From: Gammaproteobacteria bacterium
GTDB lineage: Bacteria; Pseudomonadota; Gammaproteobacteria; Enterobacterales; Alteromonadaceae
Length of the DNA stretch: 64,000 nucleotides
Direction of reading: 5' to 3'
Assembly: GCA_018825965.1 (NCBI GenBank)
Contig: JAHKAA010000048.1
Location: forward strand, 1 to 64,000
The translations under genes were made by a program, and so were the position numbers. Under the pieces are notes generated by a model. It saw only the letters and a list, made by a program, of their open reading frames with translations. It was not told the origin of the DNA and did not search any database. Positions 39,287-48,637 of this stretch are shown here, one piece after another. How positions within the stretch are numbered: the first letter of the stretch is position 1; each line of letters starts with the position of its first letter.

Positions 39287-39409
39287 ACTCAGGCAGGAAG
39301 TAAAGAAATGATAACTGATCTCAATAAAATTAGTGCAGGCTAAATCGCAAAAATTGCGACACTGGTCCTGAACTGTGCTAAATAAGCAGAGTCTTCCCGG
39401 AGTTTTGCT

Positions 39410-40114
39410 ATGAAATATCTAGTTGTATTGTTAAGTCTGCTTTGCGCCCTGGTGCAGGCTGCGCCATTAAAAGTAGGGTTGCATGACTCTGCGCCATGGG
39501 CTTATCGGAATGCTCAGGGCGAAATTACCGGGCTGGATTATGAAATAATCAAAACCATTTTGCAGCGGGAAGGCATTGAAGCCGAATTTGAACTTTATAG
39601 TTACAGCCGCTTATTAAAACTCTTCTCAGAAAAAAAGCTGGATATGGCCAGCCCTGTTGCAGTGCCTTATCCCGGCGCATTTTATAGCCAGCCTTATTTT
39701 ACTGTGCTGGATGTTGTGGTGACAAAAAGCAGCAGTCCTTTGTCTATTAATAGCCTGAAAGATTTGGAAGGAAAAACTATAGTTGCCTACCAGCAGGCCA
39801 GTGAAGTACTGGGTCCGGATTTTGCGGCAACTGTTAAAAAAGCCCATTATCTGGAAGAAGCTGACAGAGTTCAGCAGTTTGAATTATTGATGAACGACAG
39901 GGTCCAGTTGATGATAGGGGACGCCAAAGTGCTGGCTTATTACGCAACCAAACATTATGGTGCAAAAAGCATTAAGAGCCACCAGATACTGCCCTCTGTA
40001 GATTATCCTGCAGCCTTCTGGAATCGAGGATTACAGGCAAAATTTAATGCAGGTCTGCTGCACCTGACCGAGTCAGGCGAGTTTGATCAGATCCACGCTA
40101 AACCCAGGCTTTAA
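39410..40114 (+). CDS. Periplasmic solute-binding protein (SBP_bac_3 family)
   Basis: A 234-residue protein with signal peptide MKYLVVLLSLLCALVQA and the full binding fold: LKVGLHDSAPWAYRNAQGE, GLDYEIIKTILQREG, KLDMASPVAV, SLKDLEGKTIVAYQ and DRVQLMIGDAKVLAYY. GGAG lies 7 bases before the ATG. It resembles amino-acid ABC binding proteins but has no transporter genes next to it. Its 3' end is part of an imperfect 52-bp tandem duplication that continues past the stop codon. Confidence 0.85.
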   Translation: MKYLVVLLSLLCALVQAAPLKVGLHDSAPWAYRNAQGEITGLDYEIIKTILQREGIEAEFELYSYSRLLKLFSEKKLDMASPVAVPYPGAFYSQPYFTVLDVVVTKSSSPLSINSLKDLEGKTIVAYQQASEVLGPDFAATVKKAHYLEEADRVQQFELLMNDRVQLMIGDAKVLAYYATKHYGAKSIKSHQILPSVDYPAAFWNRGLQAKFNAGLLHLTESGEFDQIHAKPRL

Positions 40115-40177
40115 TCCAGATTTTTAATGCGGGTTTGACCAGATCCACGCTCATGTAAACTCCGGCTTTAATTCAGG
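40081..40177. repeat. Imperfect direct repeat at the end of the binding-protein gene
   Basis: GTTTGATCAGATCCACGCT (40081-40099) recurs as GTTTGACCAGATCCACGCT (40133-40151). GGCTTTAATCCAG (40108-40120) recurs as GGCTTTAATTCAG (40165-40177). The first copy holds the last codons and stop of the gene; the second is non-coding and reaches the end of the next gene. Confidence 0.75.
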
Positions 40178-40719
40178 CTTTTGATTATTGTTGCCGGATT
40201 ACCCGCCACTACTGTAGAAGCGGGTACATCTTTTGTCACTACAGCACCGGCCGCAATCACAGCACCTTCACCTATAGTAACGCCGGGCAAAATAATAGCA
40301 CCACCGCCCACCCACACCGAATGACCTATAGTCACAGCTTTGCCTTGTTCCAGCCCTGTTTTACGCTGAGCCGCATCCAACGGGTGAGTCACAGTGTAAA
40401 TTTGCACTCCAGGCCCAAACAGCACATCATCGCCAATACTGACTTTGGCCGCATCTAAAATAACGCAGTTGTGGTTGGCATAGAAATTCTGGCCCAGCTC
40501 AATATTCTTGCCGTAGTCACAGAAAAAATTCGGCTCTATATAACAGCTGCCCACTTTGCCAAATAGCTGCCTGGCTAACTCCTGATGGGCTTTAAAAGGC
40601 AATGGGCCTTGCTGGTTAAGCTGAGTACACAAAGCCTTGGCCTGCACCCGCTGTTTGGCCAACACTTTATCTGCCGGGTTAAACCATAAAGCCGCGGCCA
40701 TTTTTTCCTGTTCAGTCAT
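40168..40719 (-). CDS. Sugar O-acetyltransferase, maltose/galactoside acetyltransferase type
   Basis: A 183-residue protein of the NodL/LacA/Maa family. The N-terminal Maa domain (about residues 5-60) contains [13 protein letters not shown]. It is followed by a left-handed beta-helix of hexapeptide repeats: [39 protein letters not shown] with the catalytic histidine near residue 112, and [20 protein letters not shown]. Acetyl-CoA-dependent acetylation of a sugar hydroxyl is expected. Given the maltodextrin genes further right, maltose is one possible acceptor. Confidence 0.88.
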   Translation of the reverse strand: MTEQEKMAAALWFNPADKVLAKQRVQAKALCTQLNQQGPLPFKAHQELARQLFGKVGSCYIEPNFFCDYGKNIELGQNFYANHNCVILDAAKVSIGDDVLFGPGVQIYTVTHPLDAAQRKTGLEQGKAVTIGHSVWVGGGAIILPGVTIGEGAVIAAGAVVTKDVPASTVVAGNPATIIKSLN

Positions 40720-40861
40720 CAGTGAGTGCCTTTGTTTAACTTATAGATAAGTGAGTACTGCTGGCAAAGCCAATAACACAAAGCTTCAGGCTTTTTATAG
40801 TCTTATGCGTTGGAATAGAGATATACTAAGGCTAATGTCGTTGTTCAGCCGGATTTATCAG

Positions 40862-41545
40862 ATGAAAAAAACTAAAGTAGTAACCACCGAAGAAATATTA
40901 CTCACCCTCTGCCATTCCGTTACTCAGGTATTAGCTGCAGCAGGCAACGATAAAGTTGCCTATTCACCTATGGTCCAAAAAATCCAAAAAACCTGCCTGC
41001 GCCCTGATCTTGGCTGTTTTGTGTTATTTGACGGTGGGTTTTCTGGTTTAGTCATTATCAACTTTACGTCCCAGGCAGCGATGGAAATTTACCGTAAATA
41101 CATGATGAGCATGGGTATGCCAGAATCTGAACTGGCTAATTTCCATACCTCAGACGAAGTAGGTAATGTGATGGGCGAACTGATGAACCAAATAGTCGGC
41201 GACTTCACCAACAGAGTCCGTATGGAGCTGCAAACCTCTATTAATCAAAGCCAGCCAAAAATGATGGCGATTAATAAACAAGTGCAAATCATGATCAATA
41301 CTCAGTTGGATCAACCTCAGGCCCGACGGGTAACCTTCAGCACACCAAACCATGCCATTTTTTATATGGAATTGTCGATGGATAAAACTGAATTTATCCA
41401 ACTGCACGATTTTGTCCCAACACAGGATGAAAATCCGGACGATATTATTGCCAATACCAATGCAGCAGAATCAGAAGCGGCAGAAGCTGTTGAAGTATTA
41501 ACCTCTGATGCGGATGATGATTTCCTGAAAAATCTGGGGCTTTAA
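40862..41545 (+). CDS. DUF3334 family protein
   Basis: A 227-residue soluble protein. I choose the ATG at 40862 (MKKTKVVTTEEILL), as in relatives; the open frame extends back to 40751 but that part is unlike the family. VLFDGGFSGLVIINF, HTSDEVGNVMGELMNQIVGDF and RRVTFSTPNHAIFYMELSMD are the conserved DUF3334 segments. The DEVGNVMGELMNQIVGDF helix strongly recalls the E-x-x-N helix of CheX/CheC/FliY-type phosphatases, so a link to chemotaxis signalling is reasonable. The acidic tail ending FLKNLGL is typical. It is divergent from the acetyltransferase gene and monocistronic. Confidence 0.8.
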   Translation: MKKTKVVTTEEILLTLCHSVTQVLAAAGNDKVAYSPMVQKIQKTCLRPDLGCFVLFDGGFSGLVIINFTSQAAMEIYRKYMMSMGMPESELANFHTSDEVGNVMGELMNQIVGDFTNRVRMELQTSINQSQPKMMAINKQVQIMINTQLDQPQARRVTFSTPNHAIFYMELSMDKTEFIQLHDFVPTQDENPDDIIANTNAAESEAAEAVEVLTSDADDDFLKNLGL

Positions 41546-41548
41546 GGT

Positions 41549-42772
41549 CTACATTCTGCCATCAGAGCGCGGCTCAGATGGCAGTTTTATCCGGAAGCTG
41601 GCGCCACCTAAACGACTTTCGCCTACTTCAATGCTGGCCTTATGCCATTCAAGTACACGACAGACGATAGCCAGCCCTAAACCAAAACCACCAAAACCTT
41701 TTTGCCGGCTTGGGTCTAAGCGCACAAAAGGCTTCAGTATTTCCGCCCTTTGTTCTGGCGCTATGCCAGGACCATCATCTTCAACACCTATTTCAATACC
41801 AGATGCGGTTGGCTCCAATACCAGTAACACTCTGCTTCTGGCAAATCGTTTCGCATTCACCACTAAGTTTTGTACCGCCCTTTCCAGATAATGGCCATCG
41901 CAGACATAAACACAGCTGTTGCTCAGATGCAGTTCAATGGCAGCACCGGGCAAAGGAGATAACTTCTCCACTAAGTTTTGCAGCAACTCAGACAAGTCCA
42001 CCTGCTGCATCTTCAACTGAGGTTGTGCGGATTCAAGACGGGCGTAATCCAGCATTTCATCCACCAATTGCTCCAGCTCTTTGACATCATTCAGCATCAA
42101 CTGTTTTTCGTCCCGGGCCAAAGCAGACAGTTCCAAAGCAAAACTTAAACGGGCTAAAGGCGTACGCAACTCGTGTGAAACGGCCTGCGTCATTTCACGC
42201 TGTAAACCAAGCAATCGCTGGATTTGTTGCCGCATTTGTTCAAAGCTGATGGCGATGGGGGCAATAAAAGAGCGAACAGGAACAGCAGCTGTGACTGTCG
42301 GATCCAATAATTGTTGTTTTAACTTCTGAATATCCCGGGCCACAGGCCAAAGCCATAACCAGACAGCTATCGCCAACAGGCCCAAAAACAGCAAACTAAA
42401 CCAATAAGAAGGAACTGTACTCCCGCTCAGATCTGTAGGCCCTAACTGCCATAATTCGCCCTGCTGCATAGTGTAAAAAAACACCTGCTCCCGGGTGAAC
42501 AAAGGTACAACCTGTCCCGCCTCTAATGCAGCTTGTTCGGCTTCAGACCATAAAATACTGCCAGCAGGTAATAAGGTGACAGGTAAAGCGGAAGAGAGCT
42601 GAGCTTGTGGTAAAGACTGAGTACTGAGTTGGCCGGCAAGATTGTCTGCCACCAGCATCACCCAAGGCGGAATCTGACTTTGGGTTTCCTGCCAGATACG
42701 CTCTACTGTCCAGCCAACTCCAATCAGCACCAGCGAAATAAACAAGTAAAAATGCAGAAATAACCTGGACAC
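41549..42772 (-). CDS. Sensor histidine kinase, RstB-like
   Basis: A 407-residue membrane kinase with two transmembrane helices (about residues 5-22 and 125-145) around a periplasmic region of about 100 residues. The H-box AVSHELRTPLARLSF (His about 199), then NAKRFARSRVLL near the N-box, VEDDGPGIAPEQ (D/F box) and GFGGFGLGLAIV (G-box) are all intact. No PAS domain is seen; the cytoplasmic linker is HAMP-like at best. The gene begins 3 bases after the stop of the response-regulator gene. In this operon arrangement, with OmpV and DUF3019 genes, the pair is usually RstA/RstB-like. The stimulus is unknown. Confidence 0.9.
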   Translation of the reverse strand: MSRLFLHFYLFISLVLIGVGWTVERIWQETQSQIPPWVMLVADNLAGQLSTQSLPQAQLSSALPVTLLPAGSILWSEAEQAALEAGQVVPLFTREQVFFYTMQQGELWQLGPTDLSGSTVPSYWFSLLFLGLLAIAVWLWLWPVARDIQKLKQQLLDPTVTAAVPVRSFIAPIAISFEQMRQQIQRLLGLQREMTQAVSHELRTPLARLSFALELSALARDEKQLMLNDVKELEQLVDEMLDYARLESAQPQLKMQQVDLSELLQNLVEKLSPLPGAAIELHLSNSCVYVCDGHYLERAVQNLVVNAKRFARSRVLLVLEPTASGIEIGVEDDGPGIAPEQRAEILKPFVRLDPSRQKGFGGFGLGLAIVCRVLEWHKASIEVGESRLGGASFRIKLPSEPRSDGRM

Positions 42773-42775
42773 TTA

Positions 42776-43471
42776 TCAGCTGTTCCAGGCATCAGCAACA
42801 AACAAATATCCTTTGCCCCACACAGTTTTGATCCGGAAAGGCGTTTCAGCATTGTCATTTAACTTGCGGCGCAAATGCGATACCCGCACATCCACAGTGC
42901 GATCCAGACCATCGTATTCACGGCCAATAATTTGCTTGTGAATAGCCTCACGTTTGACGGTCTGGCCTGCATGTTTGGCTAACATCCACAATAAATCAAA
43001 CTCATAGCTGGTGAGTTCAACCAGTTGTCCGTCAAAGTGAGCTTCGCGGGCACTGTTGTTCAGATTCAGCTTGCCAAAACCAAGCTCCTGATTTTCAGTT
43101 TTCTGCACCGGATTTCCGCGCCTTAATAAGGCATGGACCCGTGCCAGCAATACACGAGGCTCCACAGGTTTAATCACATAATCATCAGCGCCCAATTCCA
43201 AACCCAGCACCTGATCGATATCTCCTTGTTTGGCTGTTAACATCAGAACAGGAGCGGTAAACCAGGGACGTATGGCACGACAAATACTGAAGCCATCCAT
43301 ACCAGGCAACATCAGGTCAAGAATCACCAGATCAGGCTGCCAGGTCTGGCAAATAGCAGGCACTGTATCGCCTCTGCTTTCCTGCCTGACGTCAAAACCA
43401 TGTTGCTGCAAAAAACTCTGCACTAAAGCCGCCAGACGGGCATCATCTTCAACTAATAAGATTTTTTGCAT
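42776..43471 (-). CDS. OmpR/PhoB family response regulator
   Basis: A 231-residue regulator. The receiver has the acidic pocket EDD (residues 8-10), the phospho-acceptor Asp52 in LVILDLMLPGMDG, the T-A of MLTAKQGD and Lys in DYVIKPVEP. The C-terminal winged helix contains ELTSYEFDLLWMLAKHAGQ, REYDGLDRTVDVRVSHLRRKL and IKTVWGKGYLF. It is the cognate regulator of the kinase encoded 3 bases downstream. Its start codon shares one base with the DUF3019 stop (TAATG), so translation of the two is coupled, which suggests the DUF3019 and OmpV proteins are part of the same signalling or output unit. Confidence 0.93.
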   Translation of the reverse strand: MQKILLVEDDARLAALVQSFLQQHGFDVRQESRGDTVPAICQTWQPDLVILDLMLPGMDGFSICRAIRPWFTAPVLMLTAKQGDIDQVLGLELGADDYVIKPVEPRVLLARVHALLRRGNPVQKTENQELGFGKLNLNNSAREAHFDGQLVELTSYEFDLLWMLAKHAGQTVKREAIHKQIIGREYDGLDRTVDVRVSHLRRKLNDNAETPFRIKTVWGKGYLFVADAWNS

Positions 43472-43845
43472 TAAAACACACTCCAGGGAGCCACCAGACG
43501 GCGTCTTTTTTCCGGCTGACGGCTTAAGACAATTAACTCTTTTTGCAACAACACTTGCCTGTCGTTTTGCAATCTCACTTGCGTTTTACCAGGCCAGTTT
43601 AACTCTTGTTGCCACTGTCCCTGTTGCGCCTGTTGCCAACACTGCATCTGTTGTTGTGCAAAATACAAACATACATTTTCCGCTTTAGTGCTGCTCCAAC
43701 TGACGGTCAGCTGTGCTTCACAATTTTGTTCCACTGTTGCAGCAACGCAAAAAGCCGGACTTACAGACCAGCATAATTCAGCACTGCATTCAGGGACTTG
43801 AGCGGTCGCCAGCAGCATATTACCGGCGAATAACAGCCCGAACAT
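43471..43845 (-). CDS. DUF3019 family secreted protein
   Basis: A 124-residue protein with a short signal peptide (MFGLLFAGNMLLATAQ) and a compact mature domain rich in cysteine: CSAELCWSVSPAFCVA, QNCEAQLTVSW, ENVCLYFAQQQMQCW. The spacing C..C..C..CLY..CW is characteristic of DUF3019, an Ig-like small periplasmic domain of unknown function. Members are regularly encoded between an OmpV-type porin and an RstA-like regulator, as here: OmpV stops 14 bases upstream and the regulator starts on the last base of this gene. A role as a periplasmic input to the kinase is speculation. Confidence 0.82.
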   Translation of the reverse strand: MFGLLFAGNMLLATAQVPECSAELCWSVSPAFCVAATVEQNCEAQLTVSWSSTKAENVCLYFAQQQMQCWQQAQQGQWQQELNWPGKTQVRLQNDRQVLLQKELIVLSRQPEKRRRLVAPWSVF

Positions 43846-43859
43846 TCCCTATCCTTGTG

Positions 43860-44717
43860 TCAATAAAAGCGATAACTTACACCTACAAACCAGGTCTGCA
43901 CTGAATCATCCTGCACTAACGGACTATCCGTCATTGCATCATCCAAATGCAGATATCTATAAAAAGTCAGCAATGACCAATGCGGATTCAAGGCTTTTTG
44001 CCAACCTAACCTTAATTCAGGTTGCCAGCTGGCACTGCCCTGATAGCGCTGCAGATAATACAGATCATCCTCATCAACACCATAATAGGTCTCAATGAGT
44101 TTGGCACTTTTCCAGTACAAACTGGCACTCAGGTCAAACTGCCCTCCAGCCAAAGGCCAAAACCTTGACCAACTCAGACTGGCGTTCTGACCTTTGTACT
44201 TTGAACTGATGTCCTGCCACAGGTTCAACCGGCTTTGCCATTGCTCAGCAAACCAGTTGAACTGAATACCAGCGTCTACTGCTGTGGGCCTTTTTTTGAC
44301 ATCTGTAATAGACACTGCTGCCAGAGATTTTTCAGTGCCCGTGTCCACTTCTGGTGGCAGCAGGGAACCTGAGGTGTTCATAGTCACCACATTGCCGGCA
44401 AACCAACGTTGGAAATAGCCTTTTTCTGAATTCAGCCGCATCACCATACTGACGGCAAATTGCTCATTTTGCTTCAGGCTATATCCCAAAGTGCCATTAT
44501 CAATAAACCAGGAGTCAGTGTAATAACTAAAGTCAGGTAAAAGCAGCATAGGAAAGCTGTCGCCGTCATACAATGGATTACTGCGTTGCCCTGCCCCCAG
44601 GGCCACGGACAGCTGAAACTGATTCGGAGCTACGCAGCCTTCTTCATCAGTAGCGCATGCAAATGCAGTACTGCTGCCTAAAAGACAGAAAAGAAAAAGC
44701 CAAGCCACTGATTTCAT
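43860..44717 (-). CDS. MipA/OmpV family outer-membrane protein
   Basis: About 285 residues from the ATG at 44717, which places MKSVAWLFLFCLLGSSTAFA as signal peptide; an in-frame GTG at 44750 would add eleven residues. The mature sequence is an alternating beta-barrel with FQLSVALGAGQRSNPLYDGD and LLLPDFSYYTDSWFIDNG, the well-conserved first strands of MipA/OmpV proteins, and it ends in the C-terminal aromatic SYRFY. It is the first gene of the four-gene operon with DUF3019 and the two-component system. Members are scaffolds or small porins; the cargo is unknown. Confidence 0.85.
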   Translation of the reverse strand: MKSVAWLFLFCLLGSSTAFACATDEEGCVAPNQFQLSVALGAGQRSNPLYDGDSFPMLLLPDFSYYTDSWFIDNGTLGYSLKQNEQFAVSMVMRLNSEKGYFQRWFAGNVVTMNTSGSLLPPEVDTGTEKSLAAVSITDVKKRPTAVDAGIQFNWFAEQWQSRLNLWQDISSKYKGQNASLSWSRFWPLAGGQFDLSASLYWKSAKLIETYYGVDEDDLYYLQRYQGSASWQPELRLGWQKALNPHWSLLTFYRYLHLDDAMTDSPLVQDDSVQTWFVGVSYRFY

Positions 44718-45041
44718 CAAAATACTACCCAAAGCATGAATGGCCTTCACTTTAGCATTGAAAGCAAAACAGCTTAAGTAAAGTTAACAACTTCACACAA
44801 ATTGCCGCATAAAATCACAGCAAAGCAGCACTGTATTTCTGGCCCATAGCACGGCTGCTAAAGACTTTTTTCTACCTTGGCGAAAAGGATCCAACAGGCT
44901 AATTTAATGCTATGATGCCGGACATTAAAAAAGAACAAACAGCCTTTGACAGCAAGGCCAAAAAAGAAAGAGTCCCTGTCTTATGTGATAAGGGTCAGAA
45001 AGCGTAGCCAACGCAGCTGCAGCTTCAAGTGAGAAGGGTAT

Positions 45042-46115
45042 ATGAAGTCAACAAATCAGCCAGGAATAGCCCCGATGACACCGTTGAAAGGAAAAGCGAC
45101 CTCCTTTGATATCGCCTATCTTGCCGGTGTATCCCAATCTACAGTTTCCCGTGCATTGCGTGACAGCCCTGCTGTAAATCAGGAAACCAAAGACAAAATT
45201 TTTGCCATCGCCAAGCAGTTAAATTACAAGGTGGATAAAAACGCCAGTAATTTACGAAAACAAACCACTGGCACCCTGGCGCTCTTGCTGTTTGAAGACC
45301 CTACTGTGGATGAATCACAAATTAATCCATTTTTTCTCGCTATGTTGGGCAGTATTACCCGCGCCTGCAGTCAGCGTGGCCATGATTTATTAGTTTCCTT
45401 TCAACAACTTAGTAATGACTGGCATGCCGACTACGAAGACAGTAAAAAAGCGGATGGCATCATTCTGCTGGGTTATGGCGATTACAAAGACTACGAAGAA
45501 AAGCTCAATACCCTGTTAGCCCAGCAAACCCACTTTGTTTGCTGGGGCGCTGAAGTGCACGGCCATCCTGAATTCACTATCCGCAGCAATAACCTGCAAG
45601 GTGGTAAGCTGGCCGGACAGCACCTGTTACAACAAGGCAGGAAACGTTTTGCATTTCTTGGCAATGCTTCCGATCACAGCCCTGAATTTTTGGCCCGGTA
45701 TCAGGGCATGGTGCATGCTTTAGAACAGGCAGGTATAGCAGAAAACACTGTGGCACAACTGGATGCCATTTCAACAGAACAGGCAGGTTTTGATGCTATC
45801 AACCAATTACATGCTCAGGGCAAAAGCTTTGACGCCTTATTCTGCGCCAGTGATCTGATCGCCATAGGCGCTATCCGTGCTTTGCAGAAAAAAGGCCTGA
45901 AAGTGCCGGAAGATGTGGCTGTAGTAGGTTTTGATGATATCCCTGTTGCGTCCTTCTCTTCTCCTGCTTTAACCACTATTCAGCAAAATACCTCGCTGGC
46001 CGGTGAGATGCTGGTGGTCAACTTATTAAAACTGATTAATCATCAGGCTGTAGAGCTGACAGAAATTCAGCCCAAAATCATAGTCCGTCAATCTTGTGGT
46101 GCTGCAGAGCGTTAA
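45042..46115 (+). CDS. LacI family transcriptional regulator, probable maltodextrin repressor
   Basis: A 357-residue regulator. The helix-turn-helix [20 protein letters not shown] lies at about residues 24-43, followed by the hinge helix region NLRKQTTG. The periplasmic-binding-like ligand domain includes [55 protein letters not shown] and [20 protein letters not shown], all typical of LacI/GalR proteins. GAGAAGGG precedes the ATG. It is separated from rlmF by 21 bases. The maltodextrin genes that begin 1 kb downstream carry the palindrome TGAATACGTATTCA at 48782-48795 and 61783-61796, and this is the only LacI-type gene in the window, so it is the best candidate to bind them. Confidence 0.9.
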   Translation: MKSTNQPGIAPMTPLKGKATSFDIAYLAGVSQSTVSRALRDSPAVNQETKDKIFAIAKQLNYKVDKNASNLRKQTTGTLALLLFEDPTVDESQINPFFLAMLGSITRACSQRGHDLLVSFQQLSNDWHADYEDSKKADGIILLGYGDYKDYEEKLNTLLAQQTHFVCWGAEVHGHPEFTIRSNNLQGGKLAGQHLLQQGRKRFAFLGNASDHSPEFLARYQGMVHALEQAGIAENTVAQLDAISTEQAGFDAINQLHAQGKSFDALFCASDLIAIGAIRALQKKGLKVPEDVAVVGFDDIPVASFSSPALTTIQQNTSLAGEMLVVNLLKLINHQAVELTEIQPKIIVRQSCGAAER

Positions 46116-46136
46116 GCTGCAGCCCAGGTTCTTTTT

Positions 46137-47066
46137 ATGACTCCTACTTCCAAAGGCCTTCACCCCCGCAACAAGCACCAGCACGCTTATGATTTTGAAG
46201 CTTTATCCGCTGCGGTACCGGCTTTAACTGCTTTTGTGCGCGATAACGGCTATGGCACAGTTTCGATTGACTTTGCCAATCCTCAGGCCGTTAAAACCCT
46301 GAATCAGGCTTTGTTAAAACACTTTTATGCGATACCACACTGGCAATTGCCCGGGCAGTTTTTATGCCCCGCAGTGCCGGGAAGAGTGGATTATCTGCAT
46401 TATCTGGCCGATCTGTTAGCGCCTCTGAATAAAGGCAAAGTTCCAACAGGTTCGAAGCTGCACCTGCTCGACACCGGCTGTGGTGCCAATCTGATCTACC
46501 CTTTGCTGGCTCAGGCTGAATATGGCTGGAAAGTGACTGCCTCAGAACTGGACCCGGAAGCACTGGCTGCAGCTCAGTTATTAATTAACCAGAACCAGCT
46601 GCACCATAAAATAGCGCTGCGGCAGCAGCACAAAAGCGAACAGATATTTCAGGGTATTATTCAGCCTGATGATCTGTTTGATTTAACCTTATGCAATCCA
46701 CCTTTTCACAGCTCTGCTGAGCAGGCTCAGGCTGGCAGCGAACGCAAAGCAAAAAACCTCGGTCAGAAAAATACCAGATTAAACTTTGCCGGCCGTCATC
46801 ATGAACTCTGGTGTGAAGGCGGAGAAGCAGCTTTTATTCGCCGTATGATCCACGAAAGTCAAAGCTATGGCCAACAAGTGTTGTGGTTTAGCAGTCTGGT
46901 TTCTAAACAGGAAAACCTGCCTGTATTGCAGCGACAACTGACAACGTTGGGTGCACAGCAGCAACTGATTGAAATGCAACAAGGCAATAAACAAAGCAGG
47001 CTATTGGTCTGGTCTTTTATGCAGCCAACACAACGTCAGTTGTGGGCAGACTATCGCTGGCGTTAA
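46137..47066 (+). CDS. rlmF: 23S rRNA (adenine(1618)-N(6))-methyltransferase
   Basis: A 309-residue SAM-dependent methyltransferase that modifies A1618 of 23S rRNA. The start KGLHPRNKHQHAYDFEAL is the family hallmark (LHPRN-x-H). DTGCGANLIYPLL is the SAM-binding motif I, and LCNPPFHSSAEQAQ is the NPPF catalytic motif of N6-adenine enzymes, followed by GSERKAKNLG. The frame and length fit E. coli RlmF. It follows the LacI regulator by 21 bases and may be read through from it, though the functions are unrelated. Confidence 0.95.
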   Translation: MTPTSKGLHPRNKHQHAYDFEALSAAVPALTAFVRDNGYGTVSIDFANPQAVKTLNQALLKHFYAIPHWQLPGQFLCPAVPGRVDYLHYLADLLAPLNKGKVPTGSKLHLLDTGCGANLIYPLLAQAEYGWKVTASELDPEALAAAQLLINQNQLHHKIALRQQHKSEQIFQGIIQPDDLFDLTLCNPPFHSSAEQAQAGSERKAKNLGQKNTRLNFAGRHHELWCEGGEAAFIRRMIHESQSYGQQVLWFSSLVSKQENLPVLQRQLTTLGAQQQLIEMQQGNKQSRLLVWSFMQPTQRQLWADYRWR

Positions 47067-47084
47067 AGCACATCAGAAGAAGGG

Positions 47085-47138
47085 CCTGATCCAGCCTGAA
47101 GCCGCGGATCAGGACGAGGCCATGACCTGCAGGCCATG
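47085..47138. other. Pair of inverted repeats between convergent rlmF and MFS genes
   Basis: CCTGATCC (47085-47092) and GGATCAGG (47106-47113) form an 8-bp stem. CATG-A-CCTGCAGG-C-CATG (47121-47138) is a near-perfect palindrome. No T-run follows on either strand, so a conventional terminator is doubtful; a REP-like element or a weak bidirectional terminator are both possible. Confidence 0.4.
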
Positions 47139-47154
47139 GCGTTGTGAGTCACTC

Positions 47155-48609
47155 TTATGCTTTCGTGGTTTCTTGTTCTTTGACTAACCACACAGACAAA
47201 GCCCCCAATATCATGGCCGCACCTGCCAGCATCACAATATACAGCGCTTCATTTTTAAAGACAGAGCCAAGGATCCAGCCCGCCAATAAACCTGAAACAA
47301 TCTGCGGTGCCGCTATAGTGAAGTTAAAAATCCCCATGTAAACGCCGGTTTTATTGGCTGGTAATGCACCAGCCAGAATGGCATAAGGCATCGCCAGTAT
47401 AGCGGCCCATGCTATACCTATGCCTATCATTGGTATCATTAAAGACAAAGCCCCTTGTGGAATAGTGACTTCAGTGATCAGCAAATCCACCTGAGTCAGG
47501 GTTGGGTCGTTAAAGAGCACAAAACTCAGATAACCCACACCACCACAAGCTAACGCAAAGGAGTACACCAGTTTACGGCCAAATGCATTGGCCAGCTTTG
47601 CCATCACCATGGCAAAAAATACCGCAAACAGAGAATAACCCGCATACAGAATACCAACCCAATCGCCTGCGGCACCTTTGGCTGCGGCTATATCTGCAGG
47701 CACACCACCCATTTGTTGAATATAAACCGGATCAAACCAGTGCACTGCAACACCCCAGTTGTTCTGAGCTACTGCAGCCGGAAAATAAGTCCACATGATA
47801 AACAAAGCAAACCAGGAGAAAAACTGCACCAAAGCCAGCTGTTTCATAATGCCAGGCATAGACAACATAGTGGCCCAGAATGATTTCATCTTCTCAGCAA
47901 AGCTGGTTTTTTCGCGCTGTTGCTGCAGTTTTTCAAGGTCCAGTCCTTTGTACTGGCAATATTGTTCAGGGTTGTATTCGCGGGTTCTGAATGCAGTCCA
48001 TAACACGCTGCCCAGCAACACAGTAGCACCAATATAAAAGGACCAAATAACTGAATCAGCCACCTGACCCGTTTGTGAAGCGTTATCCAGACCAATCACG
48101 TTGGTCAGTACAAAAGGCAAAATAGAACCAAAAACTGCACCTATGTTAATCAATAAGGTTTGGACTGAGAACCCCAGATTACGCTGTTCGGCCGGAACCA
48201 TATCCGAGACCAGTGACCGAAAGGGCTGAAAGGTGACATTAAAAGCAGCGTCTTTAATCGCAAAAATCACCAAACCAAACAACATAGGCGGAATAAAGGC
48301 AACCACCATGGAAGAATTAGGTAACAACACCATGGCGCCTGCGGCAACTACTGCACCACCCAACATAAAAGGAATACGACGCCCGAGTCTGTTCCAGGTA
48401 CGATCAGAAGCAGCCCCTACTATAGGCTGTACTAACAACCCCATGATAGGAGCAGCTAACCAGAACAATGACAATGACGATAAATCTGCGCCAAGATCGG
48501 AAAGGATGCGGCTGACGTTGCCATTTTGCAAAGCAAAACCAATTTGCACCCCAAGAAAACCAAAACTGAGGTTCCAGATTTGCCAGAACGATAACTGCGG
48601 TTGTTTCAT
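47155..48609 (-). CDS. MFS sugar transporter, probable maltose/maltodextrin importer
   Basis: A 484-residue, 12-helix transporter. The open frame continues to 48675, but AGGA at a good distance from the ATG at 48609 and the family N-terminus (MKQPQLSFWQIWNLSFGFLG) favour that start; the longer version would also translate through an operator. QNGNVSRILSDLGAD, IVGAASDRTWNRLGRRIPFMLGG and AFNVTFQPFRSLVSDMVP mark the glycoside-pentoside/SLC45-like sugar symporters, which include the SuxC and MalY-type inner-membrane carriers. A 20-bp palindrome lies 28 bases upstream and the TGAATACGTATTCA operator 172 bases upstream. In the pathway, glucan fragments admitted by the TonB receptor and cut in the periplasm would enter through this protein. 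Confidence 0.85.
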   Translation of the reverse strand: MKQPQLSFWQIWNLSFGFLGVQIGFALQNGNVSRILSDLGADLSSLSLFWLAAPIMGLLVQPIVGAASDRTWNRLGRRIPFMLGGAVVAAGAMVLLPNSSMVVAFIPPMLFGLVIFAIKDAAFNVTFQPFRSLVSDMVPAEQRNLGFSVQTLLINIGAVFGSILPFVLTNVIGLDNASQTGQVADSVIWSFYIGATVLLGSVLWTAFRTREYNPEQYCQYKGLDLEKLQQQREKTSFAEKMKSFWATMLSMPGIMKQLALVQFFSWFALFIMWTYFPAAVAQNNWGVAVHWFDPVYIQQMGGVPADIAAAKGAAGDWVGILYAGYSLFAVFFAMVMAKLANAFGRKLVYSFALACGGVGYLSFVLFNDPTLTQVDLLITEVTIPQGALSLMIPMIGIGIAWAAILAMPYAILAGALPANKTGVYMGIFNFTIAAPQIVSGLLAGWILGSVFKNEALYIVMLAGAAMILGALSVWLVKEQETTKA

Positions 48610-48637
48610 CTGTTGTCCTATTATTTTTATCTGAATG

